DNA from: Burkholderia cenocepacia
GTDB lineage: Bacteria > Pseudomonadota > Gammaproteobacteria > Burkholderiales > Burkholderiaceae
Assembly: GCF_900446215.1 (NCBI RefSeq)
Contig: NZ_UAQZ01000001.1
Location: forward strand, 186,001-250,000
Direction of reading: 5' to 3'
Length of the DNA stretch: 64,000 bases
In this document: piece after piece, positions 25,018-37,130 of the stretch
Layout: each line of letters starts with the position of its first letter
How positions within the stretch are numbered: position 1 is the first letter of the stretch
Translations under genes and position numbers: made by a program
Notes under the pieces: model-generated
Seen by the model: the letters and a program-made list of their open reading frames with translations, nothing else
Told to the model about the DNA's origin: nothing
Database searches by the model: none

Positions 25018-27342
25018 ATGACGGAAACCGTAGCACTCAAGATCGTACAGCGCATCGCCACCGAACTGTCCGTCCAGCCGCGCCAGGTCGCGGCGGCCGT
25101 GCAACTCCTCGACGAAGGCTCGACCGTTCCGTTCATTGCCCGGTACCGCAAGGAAGTGACCGGCAACCTGGACGACACGCAGCTGCGCCAGCTCGAGGAA
25201 CGCCTCCTGTACCTGCGCGAGCTCGAGGATCGCCGCGCCACGATCCTGTCGAGCATCGACGAACAAGGCAAGCTGACCGACGAGCTGCGTGCCGCGATCG
25301 ACGCGGCCGACAGCAAGCAGGTGCTCGAAGACCTTTATCTGCCGTACAAGCCGAAGCGCCGCACGCGTGCGCAGATCGCCCGCGAAGCCGGCCTCGAACC
25401 GCTCGCGCAGGCGCTGCTCGCGAACCCGCTGCTCGACCCGCAGGCCGAGGCGGCCGCGTACGTCGACGCCGACAAGGGCGTCGCCGACGTGAAGGCCGCG
25501 CTCGACGGCGCGCGCGACATTCTGTCCGAACAGTTCGGCGAGACGGCGGAGCTGCTCGGCAAGCTGCGCGACTACCTGCACAACCAGGGCGTCGTGTCGT
25601 CGGCCGTCGTCGAGGGCAAGGAAAACGAGGAAGGCGAGAAATTCCGCGACTATTACGACTACGCGGAAACCATCAAGACCGTGCCGTCGCACCGCGCGCT
25701 CGCGCTGTTCCGCGGCCGCAACGCCGGCGTGCTGACGATCAAGCTCGGTCTGGGCGAAGAGCTCGACGCGCAAGTGCCGCATCCCGGCGAGGCGATGATC
25801 GCGCGCCATTTCGGCATCGCGAACCAGAATCGCCCGGCCGACAAATGGCTGTCCGACGTCTGCCGCTGGTGCTGGCGCGTGAAGGTGCAGCCGCATATCG
25901 AAAACGAACTGCTCACGCAGTTGCGCGAAACGGCCGAAACCGAAGCGATCCGCGTGTTCGCGCGCAACCTGAACGACCTGCTGCTGGCCGCGCCGGCCGG
26001 CCCGAAGGCCGTGATCGGCCTCGACCCCGGCCTGCGCACCGGCGTGAAGGTCGCGGTCGTCGACCGCACCGGCAAGGTGCTCGCGACCGACACGATCTAC
26101 CCGCACGAGCCGCGCCGCGACTGGGACGGTTCGATCGCGAAACTCGCGCGCATCGCCGCGCAGACGCAGGCCGAACTGATCAGCATCGGCAACGGCACCG
26201 CGTCGCGTGAAACCGACAAGCTCGCGAGCGAACTGATCGCGAAACATCCGGAGCTGCGCCTGCAGAAGATCGTCGTGTCGGAAGCCGGCGCGTCGGTCTA
26301 CTCGGCGTCCGAGCTCGCCGCGAAGGAATTCCCGGAACTCGACGTATCGCTGCGCGGCGCCGTGTCGATCGCCCGCCGCCTGCAGGACCCGCTTGCCGAA
26401 CTCGTGAAGATCGAGCCGAAGGCGATCGGCGTCGGTCAGTACCAGCACGACGTGAACCAGCGCGAACTCGCCCGCTCGCTCGACGCGGTCGTCGAGGATT
26501 GCGTGAACGCGGTCGGCGTCGACGCGAACACCGCGTCGGCCCCGCTGCTCGCCCGTGTGTCGGGCCTGAACGCGACGCTCGCGCGCAACATCGTCGACTA
26601 TCGCGATGCGAACGGCCCGTTCCCGTCGCGCGAGCACCTGCGCAAGGTGCCGCGCCTCGGCGACAAGACCTTCGAGCAGGCCGCCGGCTTCCTGCGCATC
26701 AACGGCGGCGAGAACCCGCTCGACCGCTCGTCGGTGCACCCGGAAGCGTATCCGGTCGTCGAACGGATACTCGCGAAGATCAACAAGCGCATCGACGACG
26801 TGCTCGGAAACCGCGAAGCGCTGTCCGGCCTGTCGCCGATGGAATTTGTTGACGAACGTTTCGGCCTGCCGACCGTACGCGACATCCTGGCCGAACTGGA
26901 AAAGCCGGGTCGCGATCCGCGTCCGGAATTCAAGACGGCCACGTTCCGCGAAGGCGTCGAGAAGGTCTCGGATCTCGTACCGGGCATGACGCTGGAAGGC
27001 GTCGTGACGAACGTCGCCGCGTTCGGCGCGTTCGTGGATATCGGCGTGCACCAGGACGGCCTCGTCCACGTGTCCGCGATGTCGACGAAATTCATCAAGG
27101 ACCCGCACGAGGTCGTGAAGGCCGGCCAGGTCGTCAAGGTGAAGGTGCTCGACGTCGACGTGAAGCGCCAGCGCATTGCGCTGACGATGCGCCTCGACGA
27201 CGACGCGGCAGCGCCCGGCATGTCGTCGCGCGGCGGCCAGGATCGCGGCAACGCAGGGCGCGGCGCCGCCCGCCCGCAGCGTTCGCGCGAGCCGGAGCCG
27301 GCCGGCGCGATGGCCGCGGCGTTCGCGAAGCTCAAGCGCTGA
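25018..27342 (+). CDS. tex: Transcription accessory protein Tex
   Basis: A 774-residue protein of the Tex family. An N-terminal helical region is followed by a YqgF-like RNase fold ('[18 protein letters not shown]'), helix-hairpin-helix motifs ('[22 protein letters not shown]') and a C-terminal S1 RNA-binding domain ('[26 protein letters not shown]'); the last 40 residues are a basic, Gly/Arg-rich tail. Tex binds nucleic acid and is needed for normal gene expression in several pathogens. The ATG at 25018 gives the family N-terminus [10 protein letters not shown]; an in-frame ATG 123 bases upstream adds a Pro/Ala-rich extension with no homology. Confidence 0.93.
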   Translation: MTETVALKIVQRIATELSVQPRQVAAAVQLLDEGSTVPFIARYRKEVTGNLDDTQLRQLEERLLYLRELEDRRATILSSIDEQGKLTDELRAAIDAADSKQVLEDLYLPYKPKRRTRAQIAREAGLEPLAQALLANPLLDPQAEAAAYVDADKGVADVKAALDGARDILSEQFGETAELLGKLRDYLHNQGVVSSAVVEGKENEEGEKFRDYYDYAETIKTVPSHRALALFRGRNAGVLTIKLGLGEELDAQVPHPGEAMIARHFGIANQNRPADKWLSDVCRWCWRVKVQPHIENELLTQLRETAETEAIRVFARNLNDLLLAAPAGPKAVIGLDPGLRTGVKVAVVDRTGKVLATDTIYPHEPRRDWDGSIAKLARIAAQTQAELISIGNGTASRETDKLASELIAKHPELRLQKIVVSEAGASVYSASELAAKEFPELDVSLRGAVSIARRLQDPLAELVKIEPKAIGVGQYQHDVNQRELARSLDAVVEDCVNAVGVDANTASAPLLARVSGLNATLARNIVDYRDANGPFPSREHLRKVPRLGDKTFEQAAGFLRINGGENPLDRSSVHPEAYPVVERILAKINKRIDDVLGNREALSGLSPMEFVDERFGLPTVRDILAELEKPGRDPRPEFKTATFREGVEKVSDLVPGMTLEGVVTNVAAFGAFVDIGVHQDGLVHVSAMSTKFIKDPHEVVKAGQVVKVKVLDVDVKRQRIALTMRLDDDAAAPGMSSRGGQDRGNAGRGAARPQRSREPEPAGAMAAAFAKLKR

Positions 27343-27370
27343 ACAAGCGAATAGACCCGCCGTCGCCGTA

Positions 27371-27403
27371 CGAAAAAGCCCGCCGAAAGGCGGGCTTTTT
27401 CAT
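27371..27403 (+). terminator. Rho-independent terminator between tex and kup
   Basis: GAAAAAGCCCGCC and GGCGGGCTTTTTC form a compact hairpin with a GAAA loop and T-rich ends on both strands, serving the convergent tex and kup genes. Confidence 0.9.
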
Positions 27404-27450
27404 TATCCGGGTACCTATGACGCGGCCGGACGGCCCGCGCGCCGGGCCCG

Positions 27451-29367
27451 TCAGATCTCGATCTTCGTCCCGAGCTCGACGACGCGGTTCGCCGGAATCG
27501 CGAAGAAATCGGTCGGCTTCGCGGCGTTCTGGTGCATCCATGCGAACACCCGCTCGCGCCAGATCGACATCCCTGGCAGATGCGTCGGCACGACCGTTTC
27601 GCGCGCGAGGAAGAACGACGTGTCCATCAGCTCGAACGTCATGTCGTGCGTGCGGCCGAATTCCTCGAGCACGGCCTTCACGTCCGGCGTCTCGTTGAAG
27701 CCGTACTCGGCCTTGACGATGTACAGCCCGCCGCCCGCATCGCGCGCGCTCTGGCGCTTGTCGTCGCGCACGTACGGAATGTCGCGCGTGACGAACGTCA
27801 GGAAAATGGTCCGTTCGTGCAGCACCTTGTTGTGCTTCAGGTTGTGCAGCAGGCTGACGGGCACGAGCTTGTCGTTGCCGGTCAGGTAGATCGCGGTGCC
27901 CGACACGCGATGCGGCGGATGGGCGAGCAGGCCCTGCAGGAACGGCTCCAGCGGAATACCGTCGGCCGCCGTGCGCTCCTTGACGATGTGACGCCCCTTG
28001 TACCAGGTCATCAGCAGGAAGAACAGCAACGCGCCGATACCGAGCGGCAGCCAGCCGCCCTGCGCGACCTTCAGCAGGTTCGCGCCGAAAAAGCCGAGGT
28101 CGATCGCGAGGAACACCGCGATGATCGCGCCGACCAGCAGCCGGTTCCAGTTCCACACCTTCACCATCACGACGCACGCGAGCACGGTCGTGATCACCAT
28201 CGTCGCCGTCACCGCGATGCCGTACGCGGCCGCGAGATTGTCCGAGCTCTTGAAGCCGACGACGATACAGAGGATCACGGCCAGCAGCAGCCAGTTCACG
28301 ACCGGCACGTAGATCTGGCCGATCGCGAGCTCGGACGTATGCAGCACCTTCATGCGCGGCACGTAGCCGAGCTGGATCGCCTGCGACGTCAGCGAATACG
28401 CGCCCGAGATCACGGCCTGGGACGCGATCACGGTCGCGACCGTCGACAGCACGACGAGCGGCAGCAGCCCCCATTCGGGCGCCAGCAGGAAGAACGGGTT
28501 TTCGATCGCTTTCGGGTTCTGGATCAGCAGCGCGCCCTGCCCGAAGTAGTTCAGCACGAGCGACGGCATCACGAGCCCGTACGCGGCGTACCGGATCGGC
28601 TTGGCACCGAAGTGGCCCATGTCCGCGTAGAGCGCTTCCGCGCCGGTCAGCACCAGCACGACCGAGCCGAGCACGACGTAGGCCTGCAGCAGGTGGTCGG
28701 CCATGAACGATGCCGCGTAATACGGATTGATTGCCGCGATGATGCCCGGCACGCGAACGATGTGGTACACGCCGAGCGCCGCGATCACGACGAACCACAG
28801 CACCATGATCGGGCCGAACAGCTTGCCGACCAGCGCGGTACCGTGCCGCTGGATCCAGAACAGCGCGATCAGGATCACGATCGTGATCGGCAACACGAGA
28901 TGGGACAGGTGCGGCGTCGCGATCTCGAGACCTTCGACGGCCGACATCACGGAAATCGCCGGCGTGATCACCGCGTCCCCGTAGAACATGCAGGCGCCGA
29001 ATATCCCGAGCGCCATCAGCGCGCCCGCGACCCGGGTCTTGGAGTCGAGCGGGCGCAGCGACAGCGCCATCAGCGCGAGCACGCCGCCCTCGCCGTTGTT
29101 GTCCGCCCGCATCACGAACAGCAGGTACTTGACGCCGACCACCAGGATGATCGCCCAGAACAGCAGCGAGATCACGCCGAGAATCGAGCCTTCGGTCAGC
29201 GGAATGCCGTGCGCGGGGCTGAACGCCTCCTTGAGCGAATACAGCGGGCTGGTGCCGATGTCGCCGAACACGACGCCGATGGCTGCTATCGCTAGCGCCC
29301 GCATCGAGTGTTGTTGCGTCGAATGCGGCGCGTGTGCGGCGTCGGTCGCGTGAGTCGTGTCGTTCAT
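27451..29367 (-). CDS. kup: Low-affinity potassium transporter Kup
   Basis: A 638-residue membrane protein of the KUP/HAK/KT family, which takes up K+ with protons. The conserved opening '[20 protein letters not shown]' is followed by about 12 hydrophobic segments, including '[32 protein letters not shown]' (landmark), and a hydrophilic C-terminal domain of about 180 residues. The start at 29367 gives an N-terminus rich in Asp, Thr and His; the upstream extension lacks homology. Confidence 0.95.
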   Translation of the reverse strand: MNDTTHATDAAHAPHSTQQHSMRALAIAAIGVVFGDIGTSPLYSLKEAFSPAHGIPLTEGSILGVISLLFWAIILVVGVKYLLFVMRADNNGEGGVLALMALSLRPLDSKTRVAGALMALGIFGACMFYGDAVITPAISVMSAVEGLEIATPHLSHLVLPITIVILIALFWIQRHGTALVGKLFGPIMVLWFVVIAALGVYHIVRVPGIIAAINPYYAASFMADHLLQAYVVLGSVVLVLTGAEALYADMGHFGAKPIRYAAYGLVMPSLVLNYFGQGALLIQNPKAIENPFFLLAPEWGLLPLVVLSTVATVIASQAVISGAYSLTSQAIQLGYVPRMKVLHTSELAIGQIYVPVVNWLLLAVILCIVVGFKSSDNLAAAYGIAVTATMVITTVLACVVMVKVWNWNRLLVGAIIAVFLAIDLGFFGANLLKVAQGGWLPLGIGALLFFLLMTWYKGRHIVKERTAADGIPLEPFLQGLLAHPPHRVSGTAIYLTGNDKLVPVSLLHNLKHNKVLHERTIFLTFVTRDIPYVRDDKRQSARDAGGGLYIVKAEYGFNETPDVKAVLEEFGRTHDMTFELMDTSFFLARETVVPTHLPGMSIWRERVFAWMHQNAAKPTDFFAIPANRVVELGTKIEI

Positions 29368-29586
29368 ATGAAGCGTAATAATCGGGTCCGGGTCGGACAA
29401 AACGAGCGCTATTCTACTCGCGCCCCCGTGAAACGCCGTCCTGCCGTGTTGCCGTGGAACCACGTGATCCACGCCGCGCATGCAATCCGGCGCGACCTGT
29501 GGCAGGGCTGCCATCATAGCCGGGGCCGCGCCGCCTGCCTATCGGGTCCGCCGCACACGCCGCCCGGCGCCACCCGCGCGCCAATG

Positions 29587-29612
29587 AAAAACGGCGCCGC
29601 AAGCGGCGCCGT
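29587..29612 (-). terminator. Rho-independent terminator after the phosphoribosyltransferase gene
   Basis: On the reverse strand ACGGCGCCGC and GCGGCGCCGT pair around a TT loop, followed by TTTTC. It lies about 30 bases past the end of the phosphoribosyltransferase-purA transcript. Confidence 0.8.
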
Positions 29613-29641
29613 ACAAGGCTTTCCTTCGATCGGCCGGACGC

Positions 29642-30238
29642 TTACGCGCCCGAACCGTCGCGCTGTGCGCGACCGCGCTTGATCCACGCCTCGAGGTTGT
29701 GCGGACGAACCGTGTCCCACTCCTCGAACGGCTGATGAATCCACGGATTCGTCGGCAGGAACTGCGTGTGATAGTCGGGCTTGACCTTCGAGCACCCCTT
29801 GTACCAGAGCACGGCCGAACGCACGGCCGTCACGGACGGATAGCGTTCCTTCAGGTGCTCCTGCACGCGTGCGAGCGTGACGCCGGAATCGACGAGATCG
29901 TCGACCAGCAGGACGTTGCCCGCCAGGTTGCCGCGCGTCATCGTGATGTACTGCGCGATGTCGAGCTCGCCCTGCTCGGTGCCGGCTGCTTCCCGGTACG
30001 AGCTCGTCGCGAGGATCGCGAGCGGCACGTCGTAGATGCGCGACAGCTGGTCGCCGACGCGCAGGCCGCCGCGCGCGAGGCACAGGATCTGGTCGAACTT
30101 CCAGCCCGAGGCGTGCACCTGGAGCGCGAGCAGCTCGATCAGCCGGTGATACTCGTCCCAGCCTACCCACAGGTTCTTGTCGTCGTTGCGCGGATCGGTC
30201 ATCAAGTCTGCCGCCGTCATCGTGATTTGCTGCGTCAT
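29642..30238 (-). CDS. Phosphoribosyltransferase (purine type)
   Basis: A 198-residue type I phosphoribosyltransferase. The PRPP-binding loop 'VLLVDDLVDSGVT' is at residues 109-121 and 'CLARGGLRVGDQLSRI' is the pyrophosphate-binding loop region. A short N-terminal extension precedes it. Sequence pattern is close to bacterial xanthine/guanine-type salvage enzymes; the base specificity is not certain. It follows purA by only 7 bases on the same strand, which supports a purine role. Confidence 0.8.
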   Translation of the reverse strand: MTQQITMTAADLMTDPRNDDKNLWVGWDEYHRLIELLALQVHASGWKFDQILCLARGGLRVGDQLSRIYDVPLAILATSSYREAAGTEQGELDIAQYITMTRGNLAGNVLLVDDLVDSGVTLARVQEHLKERYPSVTAVRSAVLWYKGCSKVKPDYHTQFLPTNPWIHQPFEEWDTVRPHNLEAWIKRGRAQRDGSGA

Positions 30239-30245
30239 CTGGGAA

Positions 30246-31601
<1,356 letters not shown>

Positions 31602-31705
31602 TTAGCTGGTTAAAAACGTATTCTACCTATGTTCGCGGGCGATTCCGAATTTTTCCGTTTCGCTTCAACGATATGCACGCCGAAGCGCAGCCCGCGAACG
31701 CCTGT

Positions 31706-32854
31706 TTATCGGGGTTCGACCACCCATGCGCCGTTGCGCTCGACGAGCGAACGATCGCAGGCGAATTCGTCGAGCACGTGGTCGTGGCCCGGCAGCGCCT
31801 GGATCACGACCTCGCCCGCATCGCGCAGCGCCGCGACCGCCGCGCCGAGCGCGTCGTCCTGCGCCCACGGCGCGAGAATCGCGGTGCCGCGCGCCTCGAC
31901 CGGCGAAATCCGCGCGAGTTCGCGCAGGTCGAGCGAAAAGCCGGTTGCCGGGCGGGCCCGGCCATAGGCCTGCCCCACGTGGTCGTAACGACCGCCGCGC
32001 GCGATCGCGTTCGGCACGCCGTCGATGTAGGCGCTGAACATCGCGCCGCTGTGATACGCGTAACCGCGCAAATCGGCGAGATCGATCGCGACTTCGACGC
32101 CCTTCGGCTGCGACGCAAGCTGCGCGAGATCGTCGAGCGCCCGCGTGATTTCGGGCAGCACCGGCAGGCGCGTGCGCGCCTCGGCGAGCACGCTCGCGTC
32201 GCCGTAAAGGTTCGGCAGCGCACGCAGCGCGGCGCGCGTATCGGCGCCGAGATCGTCGGTCAGCTCGTTCAGCAGCGGCACGTCCTTGCCCGACAGCGCG
32301 TCGTACAGCGACTCGCCGCGCTCCGCGGCCTGCGCGTCGCGCGCCAGCAGCGCCGCGAGCACGCCCGCGTGACCGAGGTCGAGGCGGATCCGCGACAGGC
32401 CCGCGAGATGCAGCGCGTCGAGCATCAGCTGCTGGATCTCGAGATCGGCTTCCAGCCCGGCGTGGCCGTAGATTTCCGCGCCGATCTGGATCTGTTCGCG
32501 CGTCGCGTGCAGCCCGCGCGGACGCGTATGCATCACGTGGCCCGCATAGCAGAGGCGCGTCACGCCCTGACGGTTCAACAGGTGCGCGTCGATCCGCGCG
32601 ACCTGCGGCGTGATGTCCGCGCGCAGGCCGAGCGTCCGGCCCGACAACTGGTCGACCAGCTTGAAGGTGCGCAGGCGCAGATCGGCGCCCCCGCTCGTCA
32701 GCAGCGACTCGAGATACTCGAGCAGCGGCGGCATCACCATTTCGTAGCCGTACGAACGGAAGCGGTCGAGCAGCCTGCGGCGCAGCTCCTCGATCTTGCG
32801 CGCTTCCGACGGCAGCACGTCGGCGATATTCTCGGGAAGTAACCAGGTCGACAT
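31706..32854 (-). CDS. hisZ: ATP phosphoribosyltransferase regulatory subunit HisZ
   Basis: A 382-residue class II aminoacyl-tRNA-synthetase-like protein. It is the regulatory partner of the short HisG in the first step of histidine synthesis. The family pattern is seen in '[31 protein letters not shown]' (landmark), '[18 protein letters not shown]' and '[21 protein letters not shown]'. It lacks the tRNA-binding domain and histidyl-tRNA synthetase catalytic motifs of hisS (40587-41927), which is how I separate the two. The start at 32854 gives [20 protein letters not shown]. Confidence 0.94.
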   Translation of the reverse strand: MSTWLLPENIADVLPSEARKIEELRRRLLDRFRSYGYEMVMPPLLEYLESLLTSGGADLRLRTFKLVDQLSGRTLGLRADITPQVARIDAHLLNRQGVTRLCYAGHVMHTRPRGLHATREQIQIGAEIYGHAGLEADLEIQQLMLDALHLAGLSRIRLDLGHAGVLAALLARDAQAAERGESLYDALSGKDVPLLNELTDDLGADTRAALRALPNLYGDASVLAEARTRLPVLPEITRALDDLAQLASQPKGVEVAIDLADLRGYAYHSGAMFSAYIDGVPNAIARGGRYDHVGQAYGRARPATGFSLDLRELARISPVEARGTAILAPWAQDDALGAAVAALRDAGEVVIQALPGHDHVLDEFACDRSLVERNGAWVVEPR

Positions 32855-32967
32855 CGGTACGGTCCTACGACGGGAAACGGCGCGCGACACGCGCGCCGCG
32901 AGTTGAATCGGAACTTCGAAATCGGGCGGAACGAACGGCGGATGCGCCGTCCGGATCGGGGCTCCGG

Positions 32968-33159
32968 TCAGGTCGCGAGCAGCAGCAGCACGAGCCCGAG
33001 CACCATCACGATCAGCCCGCCGATCCGGATATGATGCGGCGGCCGCTCGGCTATTCTACGAAACGTGTCGCGCCAGGCGACGGGAAACACGAAGGGGAAC
33101 GCCCCCTCGATGATCAGCATCAGCGCTACTGCGAGCAACAACGAGCCAGCCAGGTCCAT
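32968..33159 (-). CDS. Small DUF2065 membrane protein
   Basis: A 63-residue protein with two transmembrane segments at about residues 3-23 and 45-62 around a basic loop '[18 protein letters not shown]'. This is the DUF2065 (YjeT-like) pattern. It is found between hflC and hisZ or purA in many proteobacteria, as here. The function is unknown. Confidence 0.9.
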   Translation of the reverse strand: MDLAGSLLLAVALMLIIEGAFPFVFPVAWRDTFRRIAERPPHHIRIGGLIVMVLGLVLLLLAT

Positions 33160-33195
33160 GCGAGCGACGGCGCCGCTCGACGCGGCGCCCCAAGG

Positions 33196-34095
33196 TCAAT
33201 GTTTGCGGGGAGCAGGCGCCGCCGGTGCGGCGCCGCCCGTCGGGCTGCGCATGAAGCGGAAGAACTCGCTGTCGGGATCGACGACGATGATGTCGTTGCG
33301 CTTGAACGTATTCCGGTAGGCCTGCAGGCTCGCGTAGAACTGATAGAACTGCGGATCGCGGCCGAACGCGTCTGCGGCGATCGTCGCGGCCTTCGCATCG
33401 CCCTCGCCCTTGATCGTCTGCGCGGACTTGTACGCGTTCGCGAGCACGGCCTGCTGCTCGCGTTCGGCGTCGGCCTTGATCTGCTCGACGTCGGCCGCGC
33501 CTTGCGCGCGCACTTGCGCCGCCTGATCGCGCAACGCACCGATCATCCGTTGATAGACGGCATCCGTCTGCGCGGCCGGCAGGTCGACGCGCGTCAGCTG
33601 GACGTCGACCACGTCGACGCCGAAACCGGTCGCATTCGCCTTCGTCGCATCGCGCGCCGCATCGGCGATCGCACGTTGACCGCCGAGGGCATCGTCGAGC
33701 GCCCGCTTGCCGAATGCGTCGCCGAGCGCGCTCTTCAGCGCGCCGGACAGCCGTTCGGCCGCCGCCGCCGGGTCGCCGCCCGTCGCCGTGAAATATTTCA
33801 TCGGATCGCTGATCCGGTACTTCACCGCATACGCGACGAGCAGGTCGTGCTTGTCTTCGGTTGCCAGTTGCAGCGGATCGGACGACTCGAGCGACTGCAG
33901 GCGCGTGTCGATCAGCGTGGCCGTCTGCAGCGGCGGCGGCAGCTTGAAGTGGACGCCGGGGCCCGCGAGCTCGGGCTGCGTGCCGTCGCGGCCCGACAAC
34001 ACGGCCGCATGGCGCGGATCGACGGTGAGGACCGTCGACGATGCCGCGAAGGCGACGATCACGATTGCGACGACGAGCGCAATGATTCGGTTCAT
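33196..34095 (-). CDS. hflC: Modulator of FtsH protease HflC
   Basis: A 299-residue SPFH/stomatin-like protein. An N-terminal membrane anchor ('IIALVVAIVIVAFAASSTVL') is followed by a periplasmic SPFH domain and a long coiled segment ('RAQGAADVEQIKADAEREQQAVLANAYKSAQTIKGEG', a landmark only), ending in a Pro/Ala-rich tail. With HflK it forms a cage around the FtsH protease. It starts 15 bases after the hflK stop. Confidence 0.95.
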   Translation of the reverse strand: MNRIIALVVAIVIVAFAASSTVLTVDPRHAAVLSGRDGTQPELAGPGVHFKLPPPLQTATLIDTRLQSLESSDPLQLATEDKHDLLVAYAVKYRISDPMKYFTATGGDPAAAAERLSGALKSALGDAFGKRALDDALGGQRAIADAARDATKANATGFGVDVVDVQLTRVDLPAAQTDAVYQRMIGALRDQAAQVRAQGAADVEQIKADAEREQQAVLANAYKSAQTIKGEGDAKAATIAADAFGRDPQFYQFYASLQAYRNTFKRNDIIVVDPDSEFFRFMRSPTGGAAPAAPAPRKH

Positions 34096-34110
34096 GTTCT
34101 GCGCTCCCCG

Positions 34111-35457
34111 TTACTTCGTATCGTCTTCACGCGACCGGCTGCGAAACGCTTCGCGCGATCGCAGCACGTCGACGCCCGACGCGGTGGCGGCCGGTGCGGC
34201 GCTCGCCGGCGCGGCAGCGGCTGCCGACGGCACGGTTGCCGCCGGTGCGGACGCCGCATCGGCGGCGGATGCGCCGGTCGACGCCGCGGCGTTTTGCCGC
34301 CCCTGCTCGACGAGCTTGTCGAGCGGCAGATACACGACGCTGTTGCCGCCCTTGTTGCCGACGAATACCTTCGTCGCGTTCGAATAGATTTCCTGCATCG
34401 TCTCGAGGTACATCCGCTCGCGGATGACCGCCGGCGCCTTCGAGTACTGCGCGTAGACCTGCTTGAAGCGGTCCGCGTCGCCTTCGGCTTCGGTGACCAC
34501 GCGGTCGGCATACGCCTTCGCTTCGTCGACGAGCTTCGCCGCATCGCCCTGCGCCTTCGGCAGCAGGTCGCTCGCATACGCCTGCGCGGCGCGCTTCGCG
34601 GCCTCGCGCTCGTCGCGCGCCTTCGCGACTTCGGCGTACGCGGCCTGGGTCTGGTCGGGCGCCGCGACGCTCTGCATCGTGACGGCCGTGACCTCGAGCC
34701 CCGACTGGTAGCGGTCGAGATCGCGCTGAATCGCGGTGGACAGCTGCTCGCGCAGCGCATCGCGGTCCTGGTTCAGCATGTCGGCCGCGCTGCGCGTGCC
34801 GACGATCGCGCGCACCGCGGCCTGCGCGGCCTGCGACACGCTGCGCTCGGGATCGACGCTGCGGAACAGGTAATCGGTGGCGGAACGAATCCGGTACTGG
34901 ACGATGAAGCGCACGTCGACGATGTCGGCATCGCGCGTCAGCATCGCGGCTTCTTTCACGTTCGCGAGACGCACGACGTTGTTGCGGCCGATCTCGATCG
35001 AACGGACCTGCGACGTGTCGACGATCTCGTGCGATGCGAACGGATACGGCGCGCGCCAGTGCACGCCCTGGCCGACCGTGCCCGACAGCTTGCCGAGCTG
35101 CAGCACGACGCCCGTCTGGCCTTCCTGCACGACGAACAGCCCGCTGCCCGCATACACCGCGACCAGCACGCCGATCACGATGCCGACGCCGACCCGTGCG
35201 GCCCGGCCGTTGTCGGGACGGAAGCCGTTGCCGCCCTTGCCGCCGAACAGGCCGCTCAGGCGCCGGTTGAAGTTGCGCCACATCTCGTCGAGATCGGGCG
35301 GACCGTCGCCGTCGCCGCCTTGCGGACGCTTCGATTCGTTCGCGCGGGGGCGGGATCCGTCCTTGCCATTGCCTTCGCCGCGTCCCCAGCGGGGATCGTT
35401 GATCGACAGCAAGGCGCGCATCCGCCGCCAGGTACTCCGCTCGTTGTATTCGTTCAC
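34111..35457 (-). CDS. hflK: Modulator of FtsH protease HflK
   Basis: A 448-residue partner of HflC. The N-terminus is Gly- and charge-rich for about 85 residues, a single membrane helix is at about 87-110 ('VGVGIVIGVLVAVYAGSGLF'), then comes the SPFH domain and a coiled-coil stretch. The C-terminal 60 residues are Ala/Pro-rich. The two-gene order hflK-hflC after hflX is the same as in E. coli. Confidence 0.95.
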   Translation of the reverse strand: MNEYNERSTWRRMRALLSINDPRWGRGEGNGKDGSRPRANESKRPQGGDGDGPPDLDEMWRNFNRRLSGLFGGKGGNGFRPDNGRAARVGVGIVIGVLVAVYAGSGLFVVQEGQTGVVLQLGKLSGTVGQGVHWRAPYPFASHEIVDTSQVRSIEIGRNNVVRLANVKEAAMLTRDADIVDVRFIVQYRIRSATDYLFRSVDPERSVSQAAQAAVRAIVGTRSAADMLNQDRDALREQLSTAIQRDLDRYQSGLEVTAVTMQSVAAPDQTQAAYAEVAKARDEREAAKRAAQAYASDLLPKAQGDAAKLVDEAKAYADRVVTEAEGDADRFKQVYAQYSKAPAVIRERMYLETMQEIYSNATKVFVGNKGGNSVVYLPLDKLVEQGRQNAAASTGASAADAASAPAATVPSAAAAAPASAAPAATASGVDVLRSREAFRSRSREDDTK

Positions 35458-35504
35458 CAGAGTTTGTTCACCAGATTAGACGCCGGCGAACCGGCCGGGA
35501 CCGG

Positions 35505-36692
35505 TTAGCGCCCGTGTTCGGAAATCGTGTGGTCTTCGTGCGGTTCAGCGGACGTGCCATCGAGCGCGTCGGGTAACGTCGCGCTGGAAAGGTGTTCCGC
35601 GGAGGCGATTTCGGCGATGGCGGCACGCAACGTATCGAGACCCTGACCGGTGCGCGCGCTCAAAAAGACGCGCGAAATATTACCATACTCGTCCCGCTCG
35701 ACCGCGTCGCCGCGGGCCGCCAGCTCGGGCACGGCGTCGATCTTGTTGAAGACCAGCACCTGCCGGATCGTGTCCGCGCCGATCTCGTGCAGCACGCCGT
35801 TGACCTGCTCGATCTGCTCGAGCCGGACCGCGCTCGACGCATCGACCACATGCAGCAGCAGATCCGCATGGATCGTTTCCTCGAGGGTCGCGCGAAACGC
35901 CGCGACGAGCTGGTGAGGCAGCTCGCGGATGAACCCGACCGTATCGGACACGACGATCTGCCCGACCTCGTCGCCGAGGTACACGCGCCGCGACGTCGTA
36001 TCGAGCGTCGCGAACAGCTGGTCGGCCGCGTAGGCCTGCGCTTTCGTCAGCGCATTGAACAGCGTCGACTTGCCCGCGTTCGTATAGCCGACGAGCGACA
36101 CCGACATCGTGCCGCTGCGCGCGCGCTGCCGGCGCTGCGTGCTGTGCTGGCGACGCAGCCGGTCGAGCCGCGACTTCAGCATCTTGATGCGTTCGCCGAT
36201 CAGCCGGCGGTCGGTTTCGAGCTGGGTTTCACCCGGGCCGCGCAGGCCGATACCGCCCTTTTGCCGCTCCAGGTGGGTCCACGCGCGAATCAGCCGGGTC
36301 GACAGGTATTGAAGCTGCGCGAGCTCGACCTGCAGCTTGCCTTCGTGGCTGCGGGCACGCTGCGCGAAGATGTCGAGGATGAGGCTCGTGCGATCGACCA
36401 CGCGCCTGTTAAGTGCCTGCTCCAGATTGCGTTGCTGGGCGGGCGCCAAGGCGTGGTTGAAGATGACGATTTCGACGTTGTGCGCATCGCAGGCGAGCCG
36501 CAATTCTTCGGCTTTGCCGCTGCCGATGAACATCTTGGCATCGGGACTGGCGCGTCGACCCGTGAGGGTGACGGCGGGACGGGCCCCCGCACTGGAGGCG
36601 AGAAGACTGAGTTCTTCGAGACTGGCTTCGAAATCGGTCTTGCCGAAATCGATGCCGACGAGCGCTGCGTTGATCAAATTATCGGGTGTCAA
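35505..36692 (-). CDS. hflX: Ribosome-associated GTPase HflX
   Basis: A 395-residue GTPase. The N-terminal HflX domain ('MFIGSGKAEELRLAC'; 'GIGLRGPGETQLETDRR') precedes the GTPase domain, whose G1 motif is GYTNAGKS at residues 202-209; 'DTVGFIRELPHQLVAAF' is the G3 region. HflX rescues stalled ribosomes by splitting them under stress. It follows hfq on the same strand, the classic hfq-hflX-hflK-hflC order. The C-terminal tail is acidic and His-rich ('EPHEDHTISEHGR'). Confidence 0.95.
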   Translation of the reverse strand: MTPDNLINAALVGIDFGKTDFEASLEELSLLASSAGARPAVTLTGRRASPDAKMFIGSGKAEELRLACDAHNVEIVIFNHALAPAQQRNLEQALNRRVVDRTSLILDIFAQRARSHEGKLQVELAQLQYLSTRLIRAWTHLERQKGGIGLRGPGETQLETDRRLIGERIKMLKSRLDRLRRQHSTQRRQRARSGTMSVSLVGYTNAGKSTLFNALTKAQAYAADQLFATLDTTSRRVYLGDEVGQIVVSDTVGFIRELPHQLVAAFRATLEETIHADLLLHVVDASSAVRLEQIEQVNGVLHEIGADTIRQVLVFNKIDAVPELAARGDAVERDEYGNISRVFLSARTGQGLDTLRAAIAEIASAEHLSSATLPDALDGTSAEPHEDHTISEHGR

Positions 36693-36749
36693 GATAAGGC
36701 GGCTGGCATCGGTCGCTCGCGGCGACCGGATGCCGGCCGCTGCGATAGG

Positions 36750-36989
36750 TTAGGACGAGGCTTCCGCGTCCGGGTGGAAATTCACCGGGCGCGCCGGCAC
36801 GACCGTCGAGATGGCGTGCTTGTAAACCATCTGGGTCACCGTATTACGGAGCAACACGACGTACTGGTCGAACGATTCAATGTTCCCTTGAAGCTTGATG
36901 CCGTTGACGAGGTAAATCGAAACGGGAACGTGCTCTTTGCGCAGTGCGTTCAAAAACGGGTCTTGTAACAATTGCCCTTTGTTGCTCAT
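36750..36989 (-). CDS. hfq: RNA chaperone Hfq
   Basis: A 79-residue Sm-like protein that joins small RNAs to mRNAs. Sm1 ('[27 protein letters not shown]') and Sm2 ('[10 protein letters not shown]') are complete, and the tail is only about 15 residues. This short form is the usual chromosome-1 Hfq of Burkholderia. The ATG at 36989 has GGAG 7 bases upstream; the in-frame ATG 4 codons earlier overlaps that site and is less likely. Confidence 0.97.
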
Positions 36990-37063
36990 GGCGTACTCCA
37001 TCTTTTTTTGCAGGTTGATCTGGATTGGCGGCGAAGAAAAAGAGATCCGGCGCCAATCGCTAC

Positions 37064-37069
37064 ACTATA
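37064..37069 (-). promoter_or_regulatory. Candidate -10 element for hfq
   Basis: TATAGT on the reverse strand, about 75 bases in front of the hfq start, in the gap behind der. It is close to the sigma-70 consensus; no clear -35 element accompanies it. Confidence 0.35.
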
Positions 37070-37130
37070 GCTGATTTTGCCTGCCCCGCCCGGGCGTAGG
37101 CCATGCGGCCTAGCCCTTGCGGGACGTGCT

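Noticed and set aside
24991..27108. Open frame of 705 codons opposite tex
   Set aside because: Mirror of the tex codons; Arg/Asp/Val/Leu-rich composition typical of antisense frames.
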